From Hyphomicrobiales bacterium (GTDB lineage: Bacteria; Pseudomonadota; Alphaproteobacteria; Rhizobiales; Rhizobiaceae): a stretch of DNA of 64,000 nt. The number at the start of each line of letters is the position of its first letter. The stretch's first letter is position 1. Below, one piece after another: positions 22,957 through 31,680 of this stretch. Below the pieces are notes generated by a model that ran no database searches, was not told where the DNA came from, and saw nothing but the letters and a program-made list of their open reading frames with translations. The stretch lies in assembly GCA_900471925.1 (NCBI GenBank), contig UCGV01000012.1, positions 124,001 through 188,000 on the forward strand, written 5' to 3'. The translations under genes and the position numbers were made by a program.

Positions 22957-23105
22957 GGAGTGACGTCCGGTCTGGTCGGTGGCGATGTCTTTTTGACGCA
23001 AAACGACAAGGCCACGTAAAGCGACCAGGCGTGCAGTCCGCGTGCCGGTTTCCAATCTGTGTCAATCACCGGCCCGTTCGCAAGCCCCTTCGCGTGCTTC
23101 GGGGG

Positions 23106-23471
23106 TTAGTAGCAGGCCTCGTCCCAGACCCTGTGCCCGCCAGGCGTCACGACCCACTGCCACTGGCAACGGTCATAGTCGTCATCATTGCCAAAGAAGA
23201 CGGGGCCGCGATCTCTGAACCGCCCCGCAAAATGATCATGGCCGAAGTGATCATTGCCGAAGTGGCCGCGCTCGAAAAACGACCCGTCGCGATTTTCCCC
23301 ACCGCCGAAATGGCCCCCACCCATCCGCTCCTCATGCCCGCCGCCACCGTGGCCTCCACCCCCATGATCACCGCCGCCATGCGCCAACGCGGGCGTGACT
23401 GTTGCGATGGAACCAACTGCGAGGGTCAGAGAGACAAGACCCGTGACTGCGATCTTACGAAGCATAGACAT
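23106..23471 (-). CDS. Exported Gly/His-rich small protein
   Basis: This 121-residue precursor has a signal peptide (KIAVTGLVSLTLAVGSIATV ... ALA), then a Gly/His-rich stretch (HGGGDHGGGGHGGGGHEERM and HFGNDHFGHDHF) that could bind metal ions. The C-terminal domain (RCQWQWVVTPGGHRVWDEAC) has two cysteines likely to form a disulfide. Similar tails occur in small secreted rhizobial proteins of unknown role. It starts at ATG 23471 after AGGACG. Confidence 0.75.
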   Translation of the reverse strand: MSMLRKIAVTGLVSLTLAVGSIATVTPALAHGGGDHGGGGHGGGGHEERMGGGHFGGGENRDGSFFERGHFGNDHFGHDHFAGRFRDRGPVFFGNDDDYDRCQWQWVVTPGGHRVWDEACY

Positions 23472-23933
23472 GGTAGTCGTCCTAGAAAACGGCTCTGTGT
23501 GGCCGCTCTTAGGATATGTTGATTGCAGGTGCTAAATGCCCGTCGGAATTGACGGATTTGGGTCACTTCTTTTCACGTGTTTTCACTGGGGTGGGGGTGG
23601 TTGTGCGGCAGTAATTCGAGCCAAGCTCCAATCTTGCGCGTCATCTGAGCTCAGATAAAGAGCGTCCTTGGCCTCTTTAGCGGAAAAGAAACCACTTAAT
23701 ATCAAGGGCACGAACTAGGTCCGTTTGCTGTCTTCACTTTATCGAATATCTCAACGATGGCGCAATGGGGAGGCGGCCAATGCTTCCTCCACGTGGTTGT
23801 CGGAAACCTCCTCACATCCCAATTTTCGCTCCTCACTCCCGCAGACGCTTCGCCAACTATGAGGCAGAGTTACTACGTTACGCCGCTATTTGTACTTGCT
23901 CTCGCGTGCACCGAGCAAGCGGCGTAGAGAAAT
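23472..23933. other. Left flank of the AT-rich island, no gene recognised
   Basis: These 462 bp hold the upstream region of the Gly/His-rich gene, a perfect 14-bp palindrome ATCTGAGCTCAGAT at 23643-23656, and a large imperfect hairpin at 23879-23926. Composition changes from GC-rich to mixed. Short frames exist (for example one ending near 23754 on the minus strand) but none has start signals or recognisable homology. Confidence 0.5.
23879..23926 (-). terminator. Hairpin at the end of the AT-rich operon
   Basis: TACGCCGC (23879-23886) and TTGCTC (23896-23901) pair with GAGCAA (23913-23918) and GCGGCGTA (23919-23926), with one 9-nt bulge. It starts 8 bp after the stop codon of the membrane-protein gene. 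There is no T run, so it could be a Rho-assisted end, an mRNA-protecting hairpin or an island-boundary repeat. Confidence 0.45.
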
Positions 23934-24533
23934 TCAGTTAGCAAATAACATCTCGCCCACCCTATAGGTCGTCCTAAGCGATGGGATTGAAATCAATACA
24001 AACCCCACAAGATACAGAAATAATGTTGAAATTATTATCGCCCGGTAACGATTCGCTTGATTTTCATAGTAAGCGTACAATATGTATCGTATGACTTCTT
24101 CACTTATTGCACTTCCAGCTCTCAGAATGGCGTTTGCCGCAGCGATTTTTCCTTCATCAAAATCTATACCTTTCATCTTGATTAATTCTTTACTTATCTT
24201 CTCCAAATCTTCATTCACATATACATCCATCCTCTCGCGGATAAATTCTTGAAAGTCGGAGTATTTTTTCACGGAGTGATGGCAAAAAACCTGATAAAGC
24301 AAGGAAGCGACCCCGAACGCGAATAAACCAAAATATAGCATGTATAAATTATTGAGAAATTTGTCTTTGTTTGCGTCAATATTATATAATTGAACAAAAC
24401 TCCCAGATACAAATTCAATTACATGGCGATTAAATATTATAATATATCCAAGAAATGGCATTATGACTGAGGCCTTGGCTGGCACCGAGCCCCCAATAAT
24501 ACGAATTGTCTGCCAATTAAACACGTCAAGCAT
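23934..24533 (-). CDS. Three-TM membrane protein of the AT-rich two-gene operon
   Basis: I do not recognise the family. The 199-residue protein has three likely membrane helices: residues about 18-36 (VIMPFLGYIIIF), 63-84 (LYMLYFGLFAFGVASLLY) and 164-184 (AIIISTLFLYLVGFVLISI). A charged helical cytoplasmic or periplasmic loop of about 80 residues lies between the last two (FQEFIRERMDVYVNEDLEKI, KGIDFDEGKIAAANAILRAG). The gene overlaps the preceding ATPase gene by 8 bp, so the two are translationally coupled. AT-rich codon use matches its partner and differs from every neighbour. In such a pair the membrane protein could be an effector controlled by the ATPase; this is inference. Confidence 0.75.
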   Translation of the reverse strand: MLDVFNWQTIRIIGGSVPAKASVIMPFLGYIIIFNRHVIEFVSGSFVQLYNIDANKDKFLNNLYMLYFGLFAFGVASLLYQVFCHHSVKKYSDFQEFIRERMDVYVNEDLEKISKELIKMKGIDFDEGKIAAANAILRAGSAISEEVIRYILYAYYENQANRYRAIIISTLFLYLVGFVLISIPSLRTTYRVGEMLFAN

Positions 24534-25935
24534 ATTCGATATTGTCGAGAATTGAGTTTATATCCTGAGGTTGCAATGCCCAACGATAGGCAGGATGAAT
24601 CTCCCAATCATAACCAAAATCTGCAAACTCAGGCGCTAAAAATCTCCCTTGATCAAAATATTTACGATCTATTCCATCGAGATTTTCTTTCCTAGCGGTA
24701 ATAAAATCTATTTTATACAAAAACTGTATTAAGCTTCCGGAATTAACGTGCCGTCCATTGGTAAATGAGAGCGGAATATGGGACATTGCTTTGTTAAGCT
24801 TGGATCGGAGTTCCGCTGTTGTAAATTGAAAGCTGTCTGCCGTTCGCCGTTGTCGGCGCGAAGGTTTCATCTCAAGTAAGAGTTTCTCAATTTCAGGAAG
24901 CTCGCTTTTATATTCGTTTATAATATCTTGTAGTCGCTCTTGGGAGTAGGGCTCAAAAGCTTTCTCAAGCTGAGTTGTACCTATGATATCCACATTGTCC
25001 GTAAAGGCGTTCTTCGCGGCGAGGTGGAATAATTTAACAAGGTCGCGTGGTCGTGCGCGCGTTAAAGACATTAGAATACTGTGAGTGGATTTTTCCGCCC
25101 ATCGGCCTCTTCCGAGGAACTTAGGCGAGATCACTTTGGATAAAATCAATTCCGATATTTGGCGCTGCGACATGCTAGCCAATTGTGCTTCTGAATGACC
25201 TGTATTGAAGAACGACGATATCCTCTTCGCCATTAGCCTCAATATGTCGTCATTGATCCATCGTAGCCAAATAATATTACGCTCGATTTTGTCGGTGGAT
25301 TCATCCGACGTTCGAACCAAGAAATAGACGTCGCTTCTAAGCCCCATCCGGAAGCGAATATCAGGCGCTTCTCCTCCAATGTCTCTAATCGCATTCAGCA
25401 GCGCGGAAATATTGCGGATATCCTGAGGCGAAGCCGACCAACCCCGATCAATATCGTCGATATATATATTTATTGACGAATTATTCGAATTCTCGGAAAT
25501 TACCCTGGTCAATATATTTATTAAATCTCGCGTTCTCCCGTCTGCGAGATCGGGCAAAATTGATCTTGACCCCTTTCCAAAATACCTTTGAAATAAAAGC
25601 TCTATTATTTCGAGCAACAATCCTCTTTTCCAGTGTTCTATCTTAAGTATAAAATCCGACTCTGAATTTGCGGTTGTTTTGATGGATACAATGTCATTAG
25701 GTTTCAGCCAGAGTGCGAGATTCCCTGTGTCTTGATCATCAAGAAAGGCTCTTTTAAGAAGCGCGCTCTTACCAACGCCTTTGGGGCCAACCAATATTCT
25801 GGTGGGAAGCTTCGATGTAAGAGATTCATAGGCTTTATTCTTGTAAAAGTACTCTTTAAAGCGATCTGGATTCTCGTTCTCGGCATCATCGGCACCGAAT
25901 ATGCGCTCGATAGTCGCGTCGTCAAAGTGAACCAC
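24526..25935 (-). CDS. P-loop ATPase resembling the Sll1717 family
   Basis: The 469-residue protein begins with ERIFGADDAENENPDRFKEY, then Walker A GPKGVGKS (residues 50-57), Walker B INIYIDDID (about 155-163), a sensor-like FRMGLRSDVYFLV, and ARPRDLVKLFHLAAKNAF in a helical domain. The FG-x-x-DAE start, the G-x-KG-x-GKS loop and the RPRDL segment together resemble P-loop ATPases annotated as Sll1717 family, which often lie in variable genome regions. The C-terminal part (about 330-469) is probably a helical/winged domain. The start is GTG 25935, preceded by GAGG at 5 nt. The gene is strongly AT-rich with rare codons, indicating horizontal acquisition. An interrupted dyad lies 36-70 bp upstream. 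Confidence 0.8.
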   Translation of the reverse strand: MVHFDDATIERIFGADDAENENPDRFKEYFYKNKAYESLTSKLPTRILVGPKGVGKSALLKRAFLDDQDTGNLALWLKPNDIVSIKTTANSESDFILKIEHWKRGLLLEIIELLFQRYFGKGSRSILPDLADGRTRDLINILTRVISENSNNSSINIYIDDIDRGWSASPQDIRNISALLNAIRDIGGEAPDIRFRMGLRSDVYFLVRTSDESTDKIERNIIWLRWINDDILRLMAKRISSFFNTGHSEAQLASMSQRQISELILSKVISPKFLGRGRWAEKSTHSILMSLTRARPRDLVKLFHLAAKNAFTDNVDIIGTTQLEKAFEPYSQERLQDIINEYKSELPEIEKLLLEMKPSRRQRRTADSFQFTTAELRSKLNKAMSHIPLSFTNGRHVNSGSLIQFLYKIDFITARKENLDGIDRKYFDQGRFLAPEFADFGYDWEIHPAYRWALQPQDINSILDNIEYA

Positions 25936-25971
25936 AGTAGCCTCATCGAATCTGTAACTTATTAGTGTATT

Positions 25972-26005
25972 TTAGATCTTTTTTCATTTGATGAAAGCGA
26001 TCTAA
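25972..26005. promoter_or_regulatory. 34-bp interrupted dyad upstream of the ATPase operon
   Basis: TTAGATC ... GATCTAA forms the outer arms and TTTCAT-ttg-ATGAAA the inner arms of a symmetric element. It begins 36 bp upstream of the GTG start. A -10-like TAAAAT (minus strand, 25974-25969) overlaps its edge, so it is placed as an operator would be; it could also be a transcript hairpin. Confidence 0.5.
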
Positions 26006-26163
26006 TTTTCTGTCATCGTTAAATTGTGGATCACTGGGACAAACTCCACTCACATCCGATTTTGGCCTCTCTTTTCATACTTGCAACGCGTCCATACAGT
26101 ACAGGATTCCAATGCAAAAGCGTGTGCCAACGTTAAGTGATAGAAAGACGATCTTATCTCAGA

Positions 26164-29103
26164 TCACCGCCCCGGCCGCCCAGTCTTCCCTTTCGTCCGC
26201 CCCTTGCGCTTCTGCTCGCCGGGATCCTCATAGCTCCCGACACCCGCCTTCCCACGCACCAACGGCCTGACACCATCATCCCGTTCCGGCTGCCCCTCCA
26301 GCAATGGCGAAAACCGCGATGTACCCTTGGACGCTTCCGGTTTCTCCGGCAAATGCCCGGTAACCGGCTTTTCCGTCCGGCCCACCGTCATCTCGTCCAG
26401 CGTGTTGCGGCGGAAGAGGGTCTTGCCGTCGCCGGGGACCGGGTGGGCGTTGCGGCCGCCCATTTCGTCGAGTTCCGGCTTGGCGAAGTAGGATTGTGAG
26501 GCTCCCGCATCCGCGCCGGTGGCGGGAAGGGATTCGCGGGTGGCCTTGGCGTTGCGCCTGATGCCTTCCATCGACTTGGCTTCCTCTCGGGCCAGCGGAT
26601 CATCCATGGCGGCGAGTTCCACGGCCTTGAGGCGCTTGATTTCGTCGCGCAGGCGGGCGGCCTTTTCGAAGTCGAGGTCGGCGGCGGCGTCGCGCATGGA
26701 TTTTTCCAGCGCGTTGAGATGGGCCTGCAGGTTGTTGCCGACCAGGTTGCCGCCATCGGCAAAGCCCTTGCCGGAGGCGCCGGAGATGTCGGCGCGGACG
26801 TGGTCGCGTTCGTAGACCGAGTCGAGGATATCGGAGATCTTGGCCTTGACGCTTTCGGGCGTGATGCCGTGTTCGGTGTTGTAGGCCACCTGCTTTTCGC
26901 GGCGGCGGGCCGTCTCGTCCATGGCGCGCTGCATGGAGCCGGTGATGTTGTCGGCGTAAAGGATGACCTTGCCATCGACGTTACGCGCGGCACGACCAAT
27001 GGTCTGGATCAGCGAGGTTTCGGAGCGCAGGAAGCCTTCCTTGTCGGCATCGAGAATGGCGACGAAGCCGCATTCGGGAATATCCAGGCCCTCGCGCAGC
27101 AGGTTGATGCCGACGAGCACGTCGAAGGCACCGAGACGCAGGTCGCGGATGATCTCGATGCGTTCCAGCGTGTCGATATCCGAGTGCATGTAGCGCACGC
27201 GCACGCCCTGTTCATGCAGGTATTCGGTCAGGTCCTCGGCCATGCGCTTGGTCAGCACGGTGCAGAGGGTGCGGTAGCCCTTGGCGGCCGTCTCGCGGAT
27301 TTCGCCGAGCACGTCGTCCACCTGGCTGCGGGCGGAGCGCACCTCGACGGGCGGATCGATGAGGCCGGTGGGGCGGATGACCTGTTCGGCGAAGACGCCG
27401 CCGGCCTGTTCCATTTCCCAGCCGCCGGGTGTTGCGGACACGGCGATCGTATCCGGGCGCATCGCGTCCCATTCCTCGAAGCGCAGCGGGCGGTTGTCCA
27501 TGCAGGAGGGCAGGCGGAAGCCATATTCGGCCAGCGTCGCCTTGCGCCTGAAGTCGCCCCGGTACATGCCGCCGATCTGCGGAATGGTGACATGGCTTTC
27601 GTCGATGAAGACGATGGCATTGTCGGGCACATATTCGAACAACGTCGGCGGCGGATCGCCGGGATCGCGGCCGGTGAGGTAGCGCGAATAGTTCTCGATG
27701 CCCTGGCATGAGCCCGTCGCTTCCAGCATCTCGATATCGTAGCGGGTGCGCTGCTCCAGGCGCTGGGCCTCCAGCAGACGGCCGGCCTTTTCCAGCTCGG
27801 CGAGGCGAAGCCGCAGCTCTTCCTTGATGGATTTGATCGCGCCGTTCAGCGTCGGGCGCGGCGTCACATAGTGCGAATTGGCGTAGATCTTCACCGATTT
27901 CATGTCGCCGGTCTTGGCGCCGGTCAGCGGATCGAATTCGGTGATGGCGTCGATCTCGTCGCCGAACATGGAGATGCGCCAGGCCGCGTCTTCCAAGTGG
28001 GCCGGGAAGATTTCGATCGTGTCGCCGCGCACGCGGAAGGAACCGCGCTGGAAATCCATGTCGCGGCGCTTGTATTGCTGGGCCACGAGATCGGCCAGCA
28101 GCTGGCGCTGGTCCAGCCGGTCGCCGACCGACATCTGGAAGGTCATGGCCGTATAGGTCTCGACCGAGCCGATACCATAGATGCAGGAGACGGATGCGAC
28201 GATGATGCAATCGTCGCGTTCGAGCAGGGAGCGCGTCGCCGAGTGGCGCATGCGGTCGATCTGCTCGTTGATGGAGCTTTCCTTCTCGATATAGGTGTCG
28301 GAGCGCGGCACATAGGCTTCCGGCTGGTAATAATCGTAGTAGGAAACGAAATATTCCACCGCATTGTCGGGGAAGAAATTCTTGAATTCGGAATAGAGCT
28401 GGGCGGCCAGCGTCTTGTTCGGCGCCAGGATGAGGGCCGGGCGCTGGGTTTCCTCGATCACCTTGGCCATGGTGAAGGTCTTGCCCGAGCCGGTGACGCC
28501 AAGCAGGACCTGGCTGCGCTCGCCGGTCTCAAGACCGCCCACGAGATCGCGGATCGCCGTCGGCTGGTCGCCGGCGGGGCTGTATTCGGAATTCATGCGG
28601 ATCGAAATGCCGCCTTCGGATTTATCCGGCCGGGCAGGGCGATGCGGCGTCCAGATCTTGCCGTTCTTGTGCAGCGGGTTGCCGCTCTCGATCAGCTTGG
28701 AGAGCGCGTCGACCGTGGCGGTGACACTGCCGGTCGCAAGACTGCCGGCGTCTTCAAGCGAGATATCGAGACCGGCGACCGGGTTCAGGCCGGCGGCGGC
28801 ACGCGTCTTCGGGTCGTTGGAACCGCCGATGGAAACGCCGCGCGCCGTCTTGCTGACGGTGGCCTTCTTGTTGACGCTGACGGCCTCGGTGTGCTTGCGC
28901 GCCTCGTTCTCCACCTTCTTGCGGTGTTTGCCCGCCTTGGAGGCGATTTCGCGCTGGCTTTCGACGCCGGCATGCTCGGCATCCGCTTCGAGCTGCTTCA
29001 CCCAGTCGGCCACGGAGCCGGAGAGGGGAGCGCCTTCGAAAGACGATTGGGGAGCTTCTTCGAAACCATTCGAAGCGGGGGATTTCTTCGGAGATTTTGC
29101 CAT
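26164..29103 (-). CDS. uvrB: Excinuclease ABC subunit B
   Basis: UvrB is the damage-verifying helicase-like subunit of nucleotide excision repair, acting with UvrA and UvrC in the cytoplasm. Visible motifs are Walker A GVTGSGKTFTMAKV, the beta-hairpin region SYYDYYQPEAYVPRSDTYIE, motif II FIDESHVTIPQIGGMY, and motifs V/VI LREGLDIPECGFVAILDADK and SLIQTIGRAARN. A UVR domain (LEKSMRDAAADLDFEKAARL) follows. At 979 residues it is about 300 longer than enteric UvrB, with roughly 150-180 extra N-terminal residues and a C-terminal tail, as in rhizobial homologues. ATG 29103 (MAKSPKKSPA) is the homologue-like start, although the frame is open to 29274. Confidence 0.97.
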   Translation of the reverse strand: MAKSPKKSPASNGFEEAPQSSFEGAPLSGSVADWVKQLEADAEHAGVESQREIASKAGKHRKKVENEARKHTEAVSVNKKATVSKTARGVSIGGSNDPKTRAAAGLNPVAGLDISLEDAGSLATGSVTATVDALSKLIESGNPLHKNGKIWTPHRPARPDKSEGGISIRMNSEYSPAGDQPTAIRDLVGGLETGERSQVLLGVTGSGKTFTMAKVIEETQRPALILAPNKTLAAQLYSEFKNFFPDNAVEYFVSYYDYYQPEAYVPRSDTYIEKESSINEQIDRMRHSATRSLLERDDCIIVASVSCIYGIGSVETYTAMTFQMSVGDRLDQRQLLADLVAQQYKRRDMDFQRGSFRVRGDTIEIFPAHLEDAAWRISMFGDEIDAITEFDPLTGAKTGDMKSVKIYANSHYVTPRPTLNGAIKSIKEELRLRLAELEKAGRLLEAQRLEQRTRYDIEMLEATGSCQGIENYSRYLTGRDPGDPPPTLFEYVPDNAIVFIDESHVTIPQIGGMYRGDFRRKATLAEYGFRLPSCMDNRPLRFEEWDAMRPDTIAVSATPGGWEMEQAGGVFAEQVIRPTGLIDPPVEVRSARSQVDDVLGEIRETAAKGYRTLCTVLTKRMAEDLTEYLHEQGVRVRYMHSDIDTLERIEIIRDLRLGAFDVLVGINLLREGLDIPECGFVAILDADKEGFLRSETSLIQTIGRAARNVDGKVILYADNITGSMQRAMDETARRREKQVAYNTEHGITPESVKAKISDILDSVYERDHVRADISGASGKGFADGGNLVGNNLQAHLNALEKSMRDAAADLDFEKAARLRDEIKRLKAVELAAMDDPLAREEAKSMEGIRRNAKATRESLPATGADAGASQSYFAKPELDEMGGRNAHPVPGDGKTLFRRNTLDEMTVGRTEKPVTGHLPEKPEASKGTSRFSPLLEGQPERDDGVRPLVRGKAGVGSYEDPGEQKRKGRTKGKTGRPGR

Positions 29104-29278
29104 GCGCGGAATATGGCGAGAGTCAGAACGAAATGGAAGGGGTTGAGAGTACAAAAGGGAAACGAATGAATCGTTCGGATTTTGGAATAGTGGGATTTCC
29201 GAAGAATGGTCTCGCAAGACACAAAGGCCTTGCCGCAGGTATCTTGCCACAGGGGCAAGGAGCTTCAACTGCACCCGA

Positions 29279-31069
29279 TCACCCTGCGCGCTGATCCGCC
29301 GGCCCCTCGGCTCGCGCCAGGTTCAACGCGCTGTTGATCAACCCGATATGGCTGAACGCCTGCGGAAAGTTGCCCAGCATGCGCCTCGCGCCCGGATCAT
29401 ATTCCTCCGCCAGCAAGCCGACATCGTTGCAGATATCGAGCAGCCGCTCGAACAGCTTCAGCGCATCCTGCCGGCGGCCGATCATGTTATAGGCATCGAC
29501 GAGCCAGAAGCTGCAGGCGAGGAAGGCGCCTTCGCCGGGCGGAAGGCCGTCGTCCACCTCCTGCGTCTCGTAGCGTAAGAGCAGGCCGTCGCGCAGCAGC
29601 TTGCGCTCCACCGCCTCGACGGTCGCGACATAGCGCGGATCGTCAGGCGGGATGAAGCCAACCATGCCGAGATGCAGCAGGCTGGCATCCATCGCCCTGG
29701 AGCCATAGGCCTGGGTGAAGCAGCCGAGTTCGGCATTGAAGGCCTTTTCGCAGACTTCGGCATGGATGCGATCGGCAAGCGCGCGCCAGCGGGCGGCGGC
29801 TTCGGGCTCGCCGTCATCCTCGGCGATCTTGACGGCGCGGTCGAAGGCCACCCAGGCCATGACCTTGGAATAGGTGAAATGCTGGCGCTCGCCGCGCACC
29901 TCCCATATGCCCTCGTCGGGCTCGATCCAGACCTTTTCCAGAAAGGGCAGGATGGCGATGGAAAGCTCGCGTCCGCGTGGATGGGCCGGCAGCCCGCCCT
30001 TGCGGGCCTGCAGCATGGCGTCGGCCACCTCGCCATAGACATCGAGCTGCACCTGTTCGGCGGCCGCATTGCCGATGCGTACCGGGCCGGAATTCTCGTA
30101 GCCCTGAAGCCAGGGCACCTGCCATTCCAGGAGATTGCGCTCACCAGCGACGCCATACATGATCTGCATCTGCGCAGGGGCGCCGGCGACGGCGCGCAGC
30201 AGCCAGTTGCGCCAGGCGTGAGCCTCCTCGTAATAGCCGAGCTTCATCAGGGCGAGCAGGGTCAGCGTCGCGTCGCGCAGCCAGCAATAGCGGTAGTCCC
30301 AGTTGCGCGGGCCGCCGATCTTTTCGGGCAGGGAGGTCGTGGCGGCCGCGACAATGCCGCCTGTCGGCATGTAGGTCAGCGCCTTCAGGGTGATGAGCGA
30401 GCGTTTCACCTGCTGCGTCCACTTGCCGACATCGGGGCATTTCGCGGCGAAGGACAGCCAGAATTCCTCGGTATCAGGCAGCATGTATTCCACCTGCCGC
30501 TGGGCAGGCTGCAGCAGGTGCGAGGGCGACCAGGTAAGGGTGAAGATCTGCTGTTCGCCGGCTGCAATCTCGAAGGCGCCGACGGTACTCATGCCACGAC
30601 CCTCAAGCGGCACGGCGCAATTCAGCGTCAGCCTGTCGGGGCCGGCAATGGCAGTGATGCCGCCATCCTCGCCATGCGTGACCCAGGGGACTGTGCGGCC
30701 GTAATCGAAGCGCAGGTTCAGCTCCATATCGAAGGCGACTGTGCCGCTCTTTCCCTCGACGATGCGCATAAGGTCGCTGGCGCCATCGCGCAGCGGCATG
30801 AAATCGATGAGAATAGCGGTGCCGGTCTTCGTCTGAAACTCGGTTTCGAGAATGAGCGTGTCGTCGCGGTAGCGGCGCGTGGTGCTGATGATTTCACCCA
30901 ACGGTGACAGCGACCAGAAGCCGTTATCCTCGGTGCCGAGCAGGGCGGCAAAACAGGCCGGGGAATCGAAGCGCGGAAAACACAGCCAGTCGATCGAGCC
31001 GCTCCGGGAGACGAGGGCTGCGGTCTCGCAATCTCCGATCAGGGCGTAGTCTTCAATACGTGCTGCCAA
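29279..31069 (-). CDS. Glycoside hydrolase family 15 protein (glucoamylase/trehalase-like)
   Basis: The 596-residue protein has the GH15 N-terminal region IEDYALIGDCETAALVSRSG followed by SIDWLCFPRFDSPACFAALL, and an alpha/alpha-barrel catalytic domain with RNWDYRYCWLRDATLTLLAL and EIWEVRG-type acid regions (EGIWEVRGERQHFTYSKVMA). GH15 enzymes cleave alpha-glucosidic bonds such as maltodextrins or trehalose. No signal peptide is seen. The start is TTG 31069: AAGGAGG lies 6 nt upstream, and the upstream in-frame TTG at 31087 would place that ribosome-binding site inside the coding region. No trehalose or glycogen gene is adjacent. Confidence 0.9.
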   Translation of the reverse strand: MAARIEDYALIGDCETAALVSRSGSIDWLCFPRFDSPACFAALLGTEDNGFWSLSPLGEIISTTRRYRDDTLILETEFQTKTGTAILIDFMPLRDGASDLMRIVEGKSGTVAFDMELNLRFDYGRTVPWVTHGEDGGITAIAGPDRLTLNCAVPLEGRGMSTVGAFEIAAGEQQIFTLTWSPSHLLQPAQRQVEYMLPDTEEFWLSFAAKCPDVGKWTQQVKRSLITLKALTYMPTGGIVAAATTSLPEKIGGPRNWDYRYCWLRDATLTLLALMKLGYYEEAHAWRNWLLRAVAGAPAQMQIMYGVAGERNLLEWQVPWLQGYENSGPVRIGNAAAEQVQLDVYGEVADAMLQARKGGLPAHPRGRELSIAILPFLEKVWIEPDEGIWEVRGERQHFTYSKVMAWVAFDRAVKIAEDDGEPEAAARWRALADRIHAEVCEKAFNAELGCFTQAYGSRAMDASLLHLGMVGFIPPDDPRYVATVEAVERKLLRDGLLLRYETQEVDDGLPPGEGAFLACSFWLVDAYNMIGRRQDALKLFERLLDICNDVGLLAEEYDPGARRMLGNFPQAFSHIGLINSALNLARAEGPADQRAG

Positions 31070-31139
31070 TGCAGGCCTCCTTCGCAAACCGGTCCGGCTT
31101 TAGGTAGAGGCCATCTGCGAAGGTCAACAGTCGGTGTCG

Positions 31140-31667
31140 TCAGCCGCGGTCCTGCGGTGGTTCCAATCCCACCGTCCGCGCCACGAAATCCGCAATCGCA
31201 ACCGTATCGTCGAGGTCGAACACGGTCAGCCCGCCGGCATCTTCCACGGCATGGTCAGCGGCGATCGCCACGATATACGGATCGCCGGGCGCCAGCGGTT
31301 CACGGTTGGCGGCTTCCAGCCGGCGCGCCTCGATCTTCGGGATCGGCTCGCGCTTGTAGCCCTCGATCAGCACGAGGTCGCAGGGCGCCAGGCGCGCCAG
31401 GATCTCCTCGAACTCCGGTTCCGGGGCGCCGCGCAGCTCGTGCATGATGGCGTAGCGGGTGCCGGAGACGATGGTCACCTCATGGGCGCCGGCCTGACGA
31501 TGGCGGTAGCTGTCGGCGCCGACCTTGTCGATATCGAAATCGTGGTGGGCGTGCTTGATGGTGGAGATGCGGTAGCCGCGGCGGGTGAACTCTTCCACGA
31601 GGCGCACGGCAAGCCCGGTCTTGCCGGAGTTCTTCCAGCCGGAGATGCCGAAGATCTTCTGTGCCAT
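31140..31667 (-). CDS. mobB: Molybdopterin-guanine dinucleotide biosynthesis adaptor MobB
   Basis: This 175-residue GTP-binding protein has a P-loop GISGWKNSGKTGLAVRLVEE and IEGYKREPIPKIE, typical of MobB. It assists MobA in attaching GMP to molybdopterin to form the bis-MGD cofactor of molybdoenzymes. It follows mobA with a 13-bp gap on the same strand, so the two are one operon. moaA, which starts the same pathway, lies about 6 kb away on the same strand. Confidence 0.95.
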   Translation of the reverse strand: MAQKIFGISGWKNSGKTGLAVRLVEEFTRRGYRISTIKHAHHDFDIDKVGADSYRHRQAGAHEVTIVSGTRYAIMHELRGAPEPEFEEILARLAPCDLVLIEGYKREPIPKIEARRLEAANREPLAPGDPYIVAIAADHAVEDAGGLTVFDLDDTVAIADFVARTVGLEPPQDRG

Positions 31668-31680
31668 CCGCTGATCCTCC

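Noticed and set aside
23700..23800. Possible degenerate transposase tail on the minus strand near 23754
   Set aside because: A short frame is open, but I could not connect it to any transposase family; no inverted repeats or target duplication were found.
26719..29169. Long open frames on the plus strand (26719-27711, 27871-29169) opposite uvrB
   Set aside because: uvrB motifs are complete on the minus strand; the opposite frames are GC-rich shadows.
29104..29278. LexA-type SOS box upstream of uvrB
   Set aside because: I looked for GTTC-N7-GTTC or its complement, the alphaproteobacterial form, and found none with correct spacing.
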